From positions 63,655 to 93,354 of the forward strand of contig MNCI01016200.1 in NCBI GenBank assembly GCA_015680685.1: DNA of 29,700 nucleotides. The letters run 5' to 3'. The notes under the pieces are model-generated. The model ran no database searches, was not told the origin of the DNA, and saw only the letters and a list, made by a program, of their open reading frames with translations. The stretch comes from Gnetum montanum (lineage: Eukaryota; Streptophyta; Gnetopsida; Gnetales; Gnetaceae). Shown one piece after another: positions 10,031 through 18,550 of this stretch. Numbering within the stretch: position 1 is the stretch's first letter; every line of letters starts with the position of its first letter. A program made the position numbers and the translations under genes.

Positions 10031-10647
10031 GAAAATGACGGAAACAAGAATTTCAATGCTGTAGAAACTACTGACTAGTTGAGTGAAAGTTTTGAAGTTA
10101 ACGGACTAGAGAAGCAGCATGAATCACATGGCTATGTAAACTCCATGTCTACATCAGTCAGGTTTACAGGAGGCAGAAAGGTGGTTCTATGCCGTTTTGT
10201 TCAGTACCTGAATTTCATGAGAATAGCCATCGGTTATACAATTACTACTTCTATTAGCATGGTGGCAATTCAAAGATCTAACTGCTTTCTCAAGAATGGA
10301 AGAGAATCCCCATACCATATATCAAGCAATTTGTACATGGTGTTATTTGGAGCAGTTCAGGTGGTGCTTTCTCAAATTCCCAAGTTCAGCAAAATTTGGT
10401 GGCTTCCATCATTGCAGCTATGATGTCTCTGTCTTATTCAAGCATTGGACTGGGTTTGGCAATTGGGATGGCCCCAGGCCCTTGGGAATATTGCATTTTC
10501 CTATTTCTTCTCAATGATCGTCATTGAAATTCAGGACACTATCAAAGCAAGACAAGCAGAAAATAAAATAATGAAGAAAGAATCTCTAAATGGAGTACTA
10601 GTGACCATGCTGTTCTACATGTCAGTTGGCTGTGCTGGGTATGTAGC
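10031..10647 (+). pseudogene. Amino acid permease (AAP family), 5' part, split by element A
   Basis: AAPs are plasma-membrane proton/amino-acid symporters with about 11 membrane helices. The piece opens with an acidic N-terminal-like stretch (NGNKNFNAVETTD-like, SFEVNGLEKQH), then jumps to GGRKVVLCRFVQYLN, IGYTITTSISMVAIQRSNCF and VVLSQIPKFSKIWWL. A frameshift near 10412 leads into MMSLSYSSIGLGLAIG, then FSYFFSMIVIEIQDTIKA and GVLVTMLFYMSVGCAGYVA. The first membrane helices (normally between N-terminus and GGRKV) and about 40 residues near 10465-10480 are missing. No introns are visible. It breaks exactly at the GTAGC duplication of element A and resumes at 18752. Certainly a pseudogene; family assignment is strong. 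Confidence 0.88.
10643..10647. repeat. Target-site duplication GTAGC (left), element A
   Basis: GTAGC directly precedes LTR start TGTTGATG. It is repeated at 18752-18756. Removing the element and one copy restores the AAP codons Gly-Tyr-Val-Ala-Phe-Gly-Asn-Asn. Confidence 0.95.
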
Positions 10648-10698
10648 TGTTGATGCATAAATTTTGGACACGCGAACACCTGTGAAAACTCGTTTGAG

Positions 10699-10753
10699 GA
10701 GACTATCGCCTAGCGCGCCTCCCGTATGGGTACGGAAACCCAGGAATAGTCTC
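10699..10753 (-). other. Conserved hairpin near LTR end (element A, left)
   Basis: Perfect inverted repeat GAGACTAT (10699-10706) / ATAGTCTC (10746-10753) enclosing a second stem CCGTA (10722-10726) / TACGG (10731-10735) with loop TGGG. Equivalent structures occur at 17150-17204, 5590-5644, 7575-7629 and 22618-22672. In the sense strand it lies near the 3' end of the LTR, close to the primer-binding site of the 5' copy. Confidence 0.55.
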
Positions 10754-12035
10754 AGCTGGAAAGGGCAATGTGACAAACAATAATAACAATATTTTAAACA
10801 AAATATCAAAATAAAAGTTTAGATTTAATTTAATATTTAAATACTTCAATTTAATTTGATAGTGAAACTTAAAATAATTTGTGCAATTTGCAAAATGATA
10901 AATAATTCAAATATTCAAATTTTTGTCCGGTGGCAGTGCGTCAGATTTCTCGGTGCTTTGCAGAGATTCACGTGACGCTTCCTCTTCTCGTTCATTCACC
11001 GACTGTAGCGTTTCGCAGAGAGGATCGTTGCTGCTGCCTGGAGTGGCCGGGTAAGGAATTTGCTTTGCAGTGAAGTTTTTGGAGTGGAAGCGGGCGAGCT
11101 TAGAAGAAAGGTGATGTTGCTGCTCTGCAGCGTCTGCGCAGGCGCGGGCTGCGACAAAGGCAGAGGAACAGAGCGTGCAGGCGCGGGCAGCGGACCAAGG
11201 TGGCGGCGCGGGCGGCAGACCAAGGTGGTGGCACGGACGACGGCGAAAACAGGATACTGTGGGTGGGAGAACAGAGAGAGGTTGCTGTTTCGCGTGCGGC
11301 CGGGGCAGAGAAGGATGTGCAGCGGCAGGCGAAGAAAAACAGCGGCGGTGGTGGAAAAAGAAGGGAGGCCGGTGTACAGCAGACGTGGAGGCCGCGACGT
11401 GGAGGCCGCGACTTGGAGGCTGTGACCTCGGCTGTGTCCAGATCTGGCTAGGAGGCGGCGGGTGAATAGATGGCTGCGCAGACGATGGCCGAACGAGACC
11501 CTGAAACCCCCCTGGTCCAAAACTGGTGTGAGTAGGGAATGGCAATGCGGTAGTCAGCAACGGCAGCGCAGAGCAGGCCACGCAAGAGAAACAACGTCGA
11601 CAGGCAACGCGGCAGCGCAGCAAGCATAGAAGAGCGACGTAGCAGCGCAGAAGAACGACGCCACAGCGTGATAGTCGGCAGGCAGCGCGAGGTGGTGGTG
11701 ACGCAGTGGTAGAGGAGTGCCAGGCACGGCAGCGGAGAGGACGATGATGCTGCAGCGGCAGGCTTGGCAGGAGTAAGCGGAGAGCGACGGCAAAATAGCG
11801 ACGCGGCCGCAGCAGAAACAGTAGGGCGGCACAGAAGAAACAGCAACGCAGCGCGGTAGCAAAGGAGACAGCACGACGGCGTAGAGCGAGGTGGCAACAG
11901 CAATGCAAAAACAGCGATGCAGATACAACGCGGTAGAAACAACGACGCAGAGGGGCAGAGGGTGGCGAGAGCGCAGAAGACGCGGTGCGGCGAAGGAACA
12001 GTGACGCGGACAGGGGCGTGACAGGGGCTGCGGAC

Positions 12036-12091
12036 AGAACAGATGGCGCTGCAGGCGGTGAACAGAACAGATGGCGCTGCAGGCGGCGGAT
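12036..12091. repeat. 28-bp tandem duplication unique to the left LTR
   Basis: Two 28-bp units starting AGAACAGATGGCGCTGCAGG at 12036 and 12064, differing slightly. The right LTR has neither unit at the matching position (near 18469). Confidence 0.85.
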
Positions 12092-12164
12092 AGAACAGAA
12101 CCCTGGAACCTGCAAGAGAAGCCCCCTCCCCATCTCCTCCCTCTAACATGCTCCTCCCTCCCTG

Positions 12165-12171
12165 TTTTATA
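12165..12171 (-). promoter_or_regulatory. TATA box, element A left LTR
   Basis: TATAAAA on the minus strand, about 200 bp from the sense 5' end of the LTR. The matching site in the sense 5' LTR is 18544-18550. Confidence 0.6.
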
Positions 12172-12197
12172 GCGGCTGCCGGAGGGAGAAGAAACCT

Positions 12198-12205
12198 AAC
12201 CCTAA
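12198..12205. promoter_or_regulatory. Telo-box-like motif AACCCTAA, left LTR
   Basis: AACCCTAA lies about 27 bp upstream of the TATA box in sense orientation. Also present at 18577-18584, and as a double motif at 23343-23358 in element C. Confidence 0.4.
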
Positions 12206-12371
12206 GTGCAACCACCCTTATCCACGTAAACCACCAAAAAAACCCAAGAGATTTAAGCCTTAATTTATGTTTTATTTTTAGTGTATTTTTAATTTTAAAA
12301 TTTTAAATTGTGATAAATTAAATTGGTTCAAACAAGGCCCTATGCTTAGCATGGCGAAGTTGGTCACAACA

Positions 12372-12384
12372 CTTAGCCCCCAAA
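12372..12384 (-). other. Polypurine tract, element A
   Basis: Minus strand TTTGGGGGCTAAG adjoins the 3' LTR start. Plus-strand DNA synthesis would be primed here. The same tract adjoins the LTRs of B (7144) and C (23722). Confidence 0.65.
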
Positions 12385-13957
12385 CTAAAGATTGCATGCA
12401 AGTGCAAGGAATAGAAAATTTTAAATGAAAATGCAAATGGTGGGGAAAACAAAAACAGCATGAAACAAGAAATGCAAACTCAAAAATAAACTATAATGTT
12501 CTAAACATGATCAAAATAACCAAATAATCAAAAGAGACACCGACATAGGCCATCCAAACAACCATTAAAATCTAATTTATTGGNNNNNNNNNNNNNNNNN
12601 NNNNNNNNNNNNNNNNNNNNNNNNNNNNNNNNNNNNNNNNNNNNNNNNNNNNNNNNNNNNNNNNNNNNNNNNNNNNNNNNNNNNNNNNNNNNNNNNNNNN
12701 NNNNNNNNNNNNNNNNNNNNNNNNNNNNNNNNNNNNNNNNNNNNNNNNNNNNNNNNNNNNNNNNNNNNNNNNNNNNNNNNNNNNNNNNNNNNNNNNNNNN
12801 NNNNNNNNNNNNNNNNNNNNNNNNNNNNNNNNNNNNNNNNNNNNNNNNNNNNNNNNNNNNNNNNNNNNNNNNNNNNNNNNNNNNNNNNNNNNNNNNNNNN
12901 NNNNNNNNNNNNNNNNNNNNNNNNNNNNNNNNNNNNNNNNNNNNNNNNNNNNNNNNNNNNNNNNNNNNNNNNNAAAAGTATGCAGACTATTTTGAGCAAG
13001 TGACTTATACAAAACTTAATGAGGAGGAAAAGTTCACGTTAGATCATAGTAGTCCACAACTTTCAGATTTTTCCTTGGTTTTTCTCTTTTTTTCTTTTTT
13101 CACCTTTTTCTCTTTCTTTTTTTTTTCTTTTTGAAAAACTTAAATTTAAAAGGGGAAATGGAGGTTAGGGTGAGGATTGCTGCCGGACCCCATCACACTC
13201 AATAACTTATTACACTGCCAATGAACACGGTCCTCATTTTTTGTTTTGTTTTATTTTTAAGGAAACTTTGCTCATGGTGTACTTCATTCTTGAGGTAGGA
13301 ATTCCAACACGAGTCTGGCCAATTAGCTGCACTGCCAAAGAGCATGGTCCTTTTGGAAACTTTGCCCATGGTGCAGTTCAACCCTCGTGTATGTGCCTTT
13401 GATTGGTGGCATCATAGCAGGTCTCCTGGGTGGCTAAGGATTCTCAAGTAGAAATGAACACACTTCACCCTGTTGCTCATAGGATAGCCATGGATCATCA
13501 TACCTGAGGGCTTCGGCTTACAAGAGGAAAGGATAGAATTTTCCAAGGTCACCTAGTAATTATGACTAACCACTCTCCAACATCACCTATCCTACACTCA
13601 CATGATCATGATGATAGCATGATAAGTTTGTATAAATCAAATGCTCCATAATCAAACATAACAAATAAACTGAAACCTTGGAATCAATCGAAAAGAGTTA
13701 CAGTATAAAATATAGAGTGGATTTTATAGCATTATATCATAGTAATAGTAAATTATATCATACCTGCATTATTTTTTAATGGTGTTAAGATGACCCAAAA
13801 TCAAGTAACTCAAATGACCAATGATTATTAAAATCATATGAAGAACACAATAATCAAAACAATATGCTAAGAAAGAAATGATGGAAATGCAAGCAAAATA
13901 TGAAAATGCAATAATATACATATGAAATGCAATGAAAAAGGGGAAGAAAACATGCAA
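12385..13957 (-). other. Element A 3' non-coding region
   Basis: No ORF beyond chance. It includes the assembly gap 12584-12973 and poly-T-rich tracts (13081-13132). The part from 12974 to 13957 is closely similar to 24045-24995 in element C. Confidence 0.7.
12584..12973. other. Assembly gap (390 N)
   Basis: Run of Ns inside element A. The matching interval in element C (about 23915-24045) is only around 130 bp of A-rich and (AT)n repeat, so the gap probably covers a simple-sequence tract. Confidence 0.99.
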
Positions 13958-16486
13958 CTAAGAATCTACCAGATGCCCACGTGGGGTACCTGAGTAGAAA
14001 TGTTTCAAATGAAATGCATTAAAATTCCTATTCAACCTATATCCTTGCAAATCAGCAATCTTAAACACATTTGGGGCAGTGATGTCTACAATTTGGAATG
14101 GGCCTGACCACATAGGTGAAAACTTAGTTTGAGGGCCAGTCTGACCAGACGCTCTATCTCTCTTAAGGACTAGATCGCCTACTTGAAAATTTTTAACTGG
14201 ATGTTTTTTATTGAACCGTCTCTTGACAATTTGTTGATGCTTAAGATTATGAAAATCAAGACCTACTTTTACCTTGCTTGATCGTTTTCTATAAAGTTTT
14301 TCCTTAATATAAGTTTTAATGATAGGTCTAGGTCTTGGTGGGTCATCGGATATAGCTTTTCTAGGAGAATGTTTCATGGATGTATTGTTAAAATTTAGCA
14401 CACCTTCAAATGTTTTAAGAGGTAAGGTCTTATTTATATCTTTGTCTTCCCCTAAAGGTGGTGGATCACTTAGACAAAATCCATCGTGTTGTTGATAAGG
14501 TAAGGTGTCTCCATAGTTTTCTTCACCTTCTCTAGAACTTTGATAGGATTTGATGGGGTCTGCATAAGAGATAGGACTTTTTGTAGTTCCACTTACATAG
14601 TCATTTTCAACATGTTCACTACACTCAACCTCAATAACCCCAACATAAAGATTAGCATTTCGATCTTCCAAAGATTGATTTTGTTGATCCAAGTTTGTTA
14701 CTACTTGTTTGTAGAAGGGTTCTTGGGGTATAGTCATGTATTCAGATTTTCCTTTGATAGGGATCAATAATTCCGAGAAATCTGACCTAAAGAAGCCCCC
14801 AAACTTAGCTCCAAAAGTTCTAGATAAGAGCACACCATATGTGGGTTTCATGTCAACTACTAGGATGTCTGTATAACATGTAAATGTAGGGTATTTCTTA
14901 AGTTGTACTTTTACTCCTTTTAATAACCCTACTACAGGTACGCTAGATCCATCAAGTTGAATTACACTTTTAGTTTGTGGTATCATTTGTGCTCCTAAGG
15001 TGTTACAAATGTCAAGAGGCATAACACTAACAGTTGCACCTGAATCCATTAAACAGTTATGGACATTCTTTCCTAAAATAATCAAAGTGGTTAGAAAAGG
15101 GGGATGATCCTTTTTGCTAGACATAGAATTATCCATGTTTTGTAGTGGTAACGTGTTAGGACTTTCTGCAAAGTGAACATGCCTTTCGGGAATTAGGGAT
15201 TTTTCTCTTTGGGCTACAGGTGTATAAACCATATCCCGAATCACTTCTTTCATTTCGTTAAAGTGTAGAAGGTCATACATCGAAATGTTGGCTTTCACTC
15301 TTTTTAAGTCCTCAACCAAATCATAATTCTTAGGTTCATCTTTGGCTTCTTGTTGAGATGGAACTCTCCTAAGTACAGATGGGGGGTTTGGTTGTTGTGG
15401 GGCAATTACTTGGGATGACCCAGATTGATTGTTTCCATTGTTTTGACTAGGAACTCTTTTGTTTGGAGATGTATAGAAATTGTTTCTAGTTTGTCGTTGT
15501 GTAGCATTCATAATGTCACTGATTTTACGGTAGCGAGTGTTGTGTGGGTTAGGGTCGCCTACCATGACTTGTTCTAATGAGGAAACCTCTTCATTTTCTG
15601 TCTCATGAGGTACATCAAGAACCATGATAGGGGCTTTTCCATTTTGTTGCCCTTGGGTATTGTCACCATACAATGCTATGAATTGAGGGCAAGTCTTTTC
15701 AGAATGTTGCCTCGTATTATGAAGACGACAATAATCATCATTGATTGATGCACTTGGTTTTTCCGATTGTATAGGGCTTTTACTATTGTTTCTCTTTAAC
15801 TCAACCACTTCATTGGATAGTTTTTGTAGTGAAATAAGTATTTGGGTCATCTGATTTTGAGTTTGGGTTGGTGGTTCAACAGAATTTGATGTCCCATTTG
15901 GGTTTATGATGGTTTGAATCAAGGCTTTTGATTCGTCATCGTTTAAACTAGTGTTGGATGGTAAGAATGTAGAGGACATGAGGCTTTGTGAGTAATTACT
16001 TAAAGGTGGAGTTGATTGGAAAGGAGAAACAACTTGAGGCATAACATTAGATGTTTGGAAACTTGGTAGGAGTGGGTTTGATTGCATCGGGTTGCTGACA
16101 CTCATCATCCCAAATTGGGTTTGGATGCTGTTCATAAGGGTTATTTGCTCTAATTCCACAGCCTTTGACATTGCACCTTGTATCTCCATTATGTTGGGAT
16201 CAGATTTGATAGCATAAGCAAAGAATGGATCGATGGTAGAGAGATAGAAGTTGAGAATACCATCTGGTTGTGGTCGCATCTCATTTGGCACATGGGCAAG
16301 TTGATGGAGGAATCTAAGATTATAATCCCTAACATTTTCCCCAGGTAACTTTCTTAGGCTGGTAAAATTGCTTGATGCGATGGCAGGGCTTGTAAATTTG
16401 TCAAATTGATTCAAAAACTTGTTTTTGAATTCTTGCCATGTGTTGATAGAGGCATCATTCGTAGGGGTTGAAGGATCGAAGAACAA
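13958..16486 (-). CDS. Gag-protease-integrase C-terminal fusion ORF of element A
   Basis: 842 codons. Residues 1-120 are the C-terminal part of a retrotransposon Gag capsid-like domain (TWQEFKNKFLNQF near 16-28, YNLRFLHQLAHVPNEM near 55-70). A zinc-knuckle variant C253-H256-H261-C266 (C-x2-H-x4-H-x4-C) would bind RNA. A pre-protease helix (ANISMYDLLHF, 399-409) leads into an aspartic protease with active site D481-S-G (LMDSGATVSVMP). A Ser/Glu-rich linker (about 600-735) follows. Residues 768-830 are the integrase GPY/F tail (QVGDLVLKRD, WSGPFQIVD, FHLKHFYSG). Reverse transcriptase, RNase H and the integrase zinc and catalytic domains are missing without breaking the frame. The first codon at 16486 is TTG and a TAA lies just upstream, so the true Gag start is lost; the first internal ATG is at residue 70. 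The frame may be translated poorly or not at all. Confidence 0.8.
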   Translation of the reverse strand: MFFDPSTPTNDASINTWQEFKNKFLNQFDKFTSPAIASSNFTSLRKLPGENVRDYNLRFLHQLAHVPNEMRPQPDGILNFYLSTIDPFFAYAIKSDPNIMEIQGAMSKAVELEQITLMNSIQTQFGMMSVSNPMQSNPLLPSFQTSNVMPQVVSPFQSTPPLSNYSQSLMSSTFLPSNTSLNDDESKALIQTIINPNGTSNSVEPPTQTQNQMTQILISLQKLSNEVVELKRNNSKSPIQSEKPSASINDDYCRLHNTRQHSEKTCPQFIALYGDNTQGQQNGKAPIMVLDVPHETENEEVSSLEQVMVGDPNPHNTRYRKISDIMNATQRQTRNNFYTSPNKRVPSQNNGNNQSGSSQVIAPQQPNPPSVLRRVPSQQEAKDEPKNYDLVEDLKRVKANISMYDLLHFNEMKEVIRDMVYTPVAQREKSLIPERHVHFAESPNTLPLQNMDNSMSSKKDHPPFLTTLIILGKNVHNCLMDSGATVSVMPLDICNTLGAQMIPQTKSVIQLDGSSVPVVGLLKGVKVQLKKYPTFTCYTDILVVDMKPTYGVLLSRTFGAKFGGFFRSDFSELLIPIKGKSEYMTIPQEPFYKQVVTNLDQQNQSLEDRNANLYVGVIEVECSEHVENDYVSGTTKSPISYADPIKSYQSSREGEENYGDTLPYQQHDGFCLSDPPPLGEDKDINKTLPLKTFEGVLNFNNTSMKHSPRKAISDDPPRPRPIIKTYIKEKLYRKRSSKVKVGLDFHNLKHQQIVKRRFNKKHPVKNFQVGDLVLKRDRASGQTGPQTKFSPMWSGPFQIVDITAPNVFKIADLQGYRLNRNFNAFHLKHFYSGTPRGHLVDS

Positions 16487-16586
16487 GTTTATGTTTTAAA
16501 GGGACTTTGGTATGTCATGGTAGCTGTGAAAGTTAAAAGGGTTTCTTACTAAGGGAGCCGGGGTTTGATGGGCTACCATCTTAGTT

Positions 16587-16721
16587 CGAGGTTTTTTTAG
16601 GAATTGATCTTGGAAAAAGCGAAGCTCGTTGTTTTCTCAAAGTAAATTGGCGAGTAGCTGGTAGACTGGGGGTAGGAGTATGAGTTGTTTGTTGAGATAC
16701 TCCGTAAGAAAAGTCACTCAT
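16587..16721 (-). pseudogene. N-terminal Gag leader piece of element A
   Basis: ATG at 16721-16719 opens 44 codons (MSDFSYGVSQQTTHTPTPSL start) rich in Thr, Pro, Gln and Arg, ending at a TAA near 16587. A second short frame (MVAHQTPAPLVRNPFNFHSY, start near 16582) runs to the TAA just before the main ORF. Both look like the beginning of Gag. The core N-terminal capsid segment normally between them and residue 1 of the main ORF seems deleted. The ATG is the first after the primer-binding site, as expected for Gag. Confidence 0.5.
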
Positions 16722-17074
16722 AAAATGAAAAATAACCAGAAATGTAAAATGCTAATAAACTGTGAAAATTAAAGAAAATAAAAAAAACATTTGAATACTA
16801 TATTTTTTTAAAAAAAATTTTAAAAGTAAAATTGAAATTGTAAAATTTCAAAAAAGTAAATAAGAAGTAAAATAATTTAAACTACCTAAATTAAATTTTA
16901 GAAAAACAAATTAAAAGGATTGCTAGAATATAAATTTGGAAATTTTGAAAATTAAAATAGAGCAGTAAAACTGAAAATAGGGAGACAAAAATTAAATAAA
17001 CAGTAATAAGGAATGTGATAATTTTTTTAAAAAAAGGAAACATAAAAGGAAAATAAAGATAAGGTTGAGAAACT
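16722..17074 (-). other. Element A 5' leader between primer-binding site and Gag
   Basis: A/T-rich, with many purine runs on the + strand and no real ORF. Corresponds to an untranslated leader. Confidence 0.6.
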
Positions 17075-17092
17075 GCCCTCCTTCTAGCGCCA
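17075..17092 (-). other. Primer-binding site, element A
   Basis: Minus strand TGGCGCTAGAAGGAGGGC, starting 6 nt after the 5' LTR. TGG complements tRNA CCA. The matching tRNA species was not identified. Confidence 0.65.
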
Positions 17093-17149
17093 AAAAGGTG
17101 TTGATGCATAAATTTTGGACACGCGAACACCTGTGAAAACTCGTTTGAG

Positions 17150-17204
17150 GAGACTATCACCTAGGGCGCCTCCCGTATGGGTACGGAAACCCGGGAATAG
17201 TCTT
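17150..17204 (-). other. Conserved LTR hairpin (element A, right)
   Basis: GAGACTAT (17150-17157) pairs with ATAGTCTT (17197-17204); one end pair is altered relative to the left LTR. The inner CCGTA/TACGG stem is intact. Confidence 0.5.
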
Positions 17205-18543
17205 AGCTGGAAAGGGCAATGTGACAAACAATAATAACAATATTTTAAACAAAATATCAAAATAAAAGTTTAGATTTAATTTAATATTTAAATACTTCAA
17301 TTTAATTTGATAGTGAAACTTAAAATAATTTGTGCAATTTGCAAAATGATAAATAATTCAAATATTCAAATTTTCGTCCGGTGGCAGTGCGTCGGATTTC
17401 TTGGTGCTTTGTAGAGATTCACGTGACGCTTCCTCTTCCTGTTCGTTCACCGGCTGCAGCGTTTCGCAGAGAGGATCGTTGCTGCTGCCTGGAGCGGCCG
17501 GGTAAGGAATTTGCTTTACGGTGAAGTTTCTGGAGTGGAAGCGGGCGAGCTTAGAAGAAAGGTGATGCTGCTGCTCTGTAGCGTCTGCGCAGGCGCGGGC
17601 CGCGGCGAAGGCAGAGGAACGGAGCGCGCAGGCGCGAGCGGCGGACCAAGGTGGCGGCGCGGGCGGTAGACCAAGGTGGCGGCACGGACGGCGGCGAAAA
17701 CAGGATACTGCGGGTGGGAGAACAGAGAGAGGTTGCTGTTTCGCGTGCGGCCGGGGCAGAGAAGGATGCGCAGCGGCAGGCGGAGAAAAACAGCGGCGAT
17801 GGTGGAAAAAGAAGGGAGGCTGTTGTACAGCGGACGTGGAGGCCGCGACGTGGAGGCTGTGACCTCGGCTGTGTCCAGATCTGGCTAGGAGGCGGTGGGT
17901 GAACAGATGGCTGCGCGGACGGCGGCCGAACGAGACCCTGAAACCCCCCGGTCCAAAACTGGTGTGAGCAGGGAATGGCGACACGGGAGTCAGCAACGGC
18001 AGCGCAGAGCAGGCCATGCAAGAAAAACAGCGTCGACAGGCAACGCGGCAGCGCAGCAAGCACAGAAAGGCGACGCAGCAGCGCAAAAGAACGACGCTGC
18101 AGCGTGACATTCGGCAGGCGGCGTGAGGTGGTGGTGACGTGGCGGCAGAGGAGTGCCAGGCACGGCAGCGGAGAGGACGGCGATGCTGCAGCGGCAGGCT
18201 CGGCAGGAGTAAGCGCAGAGCGACGGAAAAATAGCGACGCGGCCGCAGCAGAAATAGCAGCGCGGCGCAGAAGAAACAGCAACGCAGCGCGGTAGCAAAG
18301 GAGACAGCATGGCGGCGCAGAGCGAGGTGGCAGCGGCAATGCAAAAACAGCGATGCAAATACAACGCAGTAGAAACAACGACGCAGAGGGGCAGAGGGTG
18401 GCGGGAGCGCAGAAGATGCGCTGTGGCGAAGGACAGTGACGCGGACAGGGGCATGACAGGGGCTGCGGACAGAACAGAACCCTGGAACCTGCAAGAGAAG
18501 CCCCCTCCCCATCTCCTCCCTCTAACATGCTCCTCCCTCCCTG

Positions 18544-18550
18544 TTTTATA
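18544..18550 (-). promoter_or_regulatory. TATA box of element A 5' LTR promoter
   Basis: TATAAAA on the minus strand about 200 bp into the sense 5' LTR. Transcripts would start about 30 bp further on, followed by a CpG-rich leader of roughly 1.1 kb. Confidence 0.6.

Larger units (their letters stand above)
10648..12371 (-). repeat. Element A left LTR (sense 3' LTR)
   Basis: 1724 bp, TGTTGATG...TCACAACA. It has an AT-rich end (10750-10920) and a CpG-rich centre (about 10925-12120). It is 71 bp longer than the right LTR, explained by a 28-bp repeat pair (12036-12091), a 15-bp duplication near 11395-11415, and one-base indels. Long minus-strand open frames (10907-12133, 408 codons; 11448-12215; 11554-11928) fall in the CpG-rich part, where stops are rare in every frame. 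Confidence 0.95.

Noticed and set aside
11060-11465. Overlapping + strand ORFs in the CpG-rich LTR part (also 17651-18551)
   Set aside because: Antisense to the element and open only because GC-rich DNA has few stops; several frames are open at once.
12572-13134. ORFs through the run of N
   Set aside because: Made of unknown bases; no evidence of coding.
13199-13381. 60-codon minus-strand frame present in both A and C (24247-24429)
   Set aside because: Shared because the DNA is homologous. No domain, promoter or start context supports a gene.
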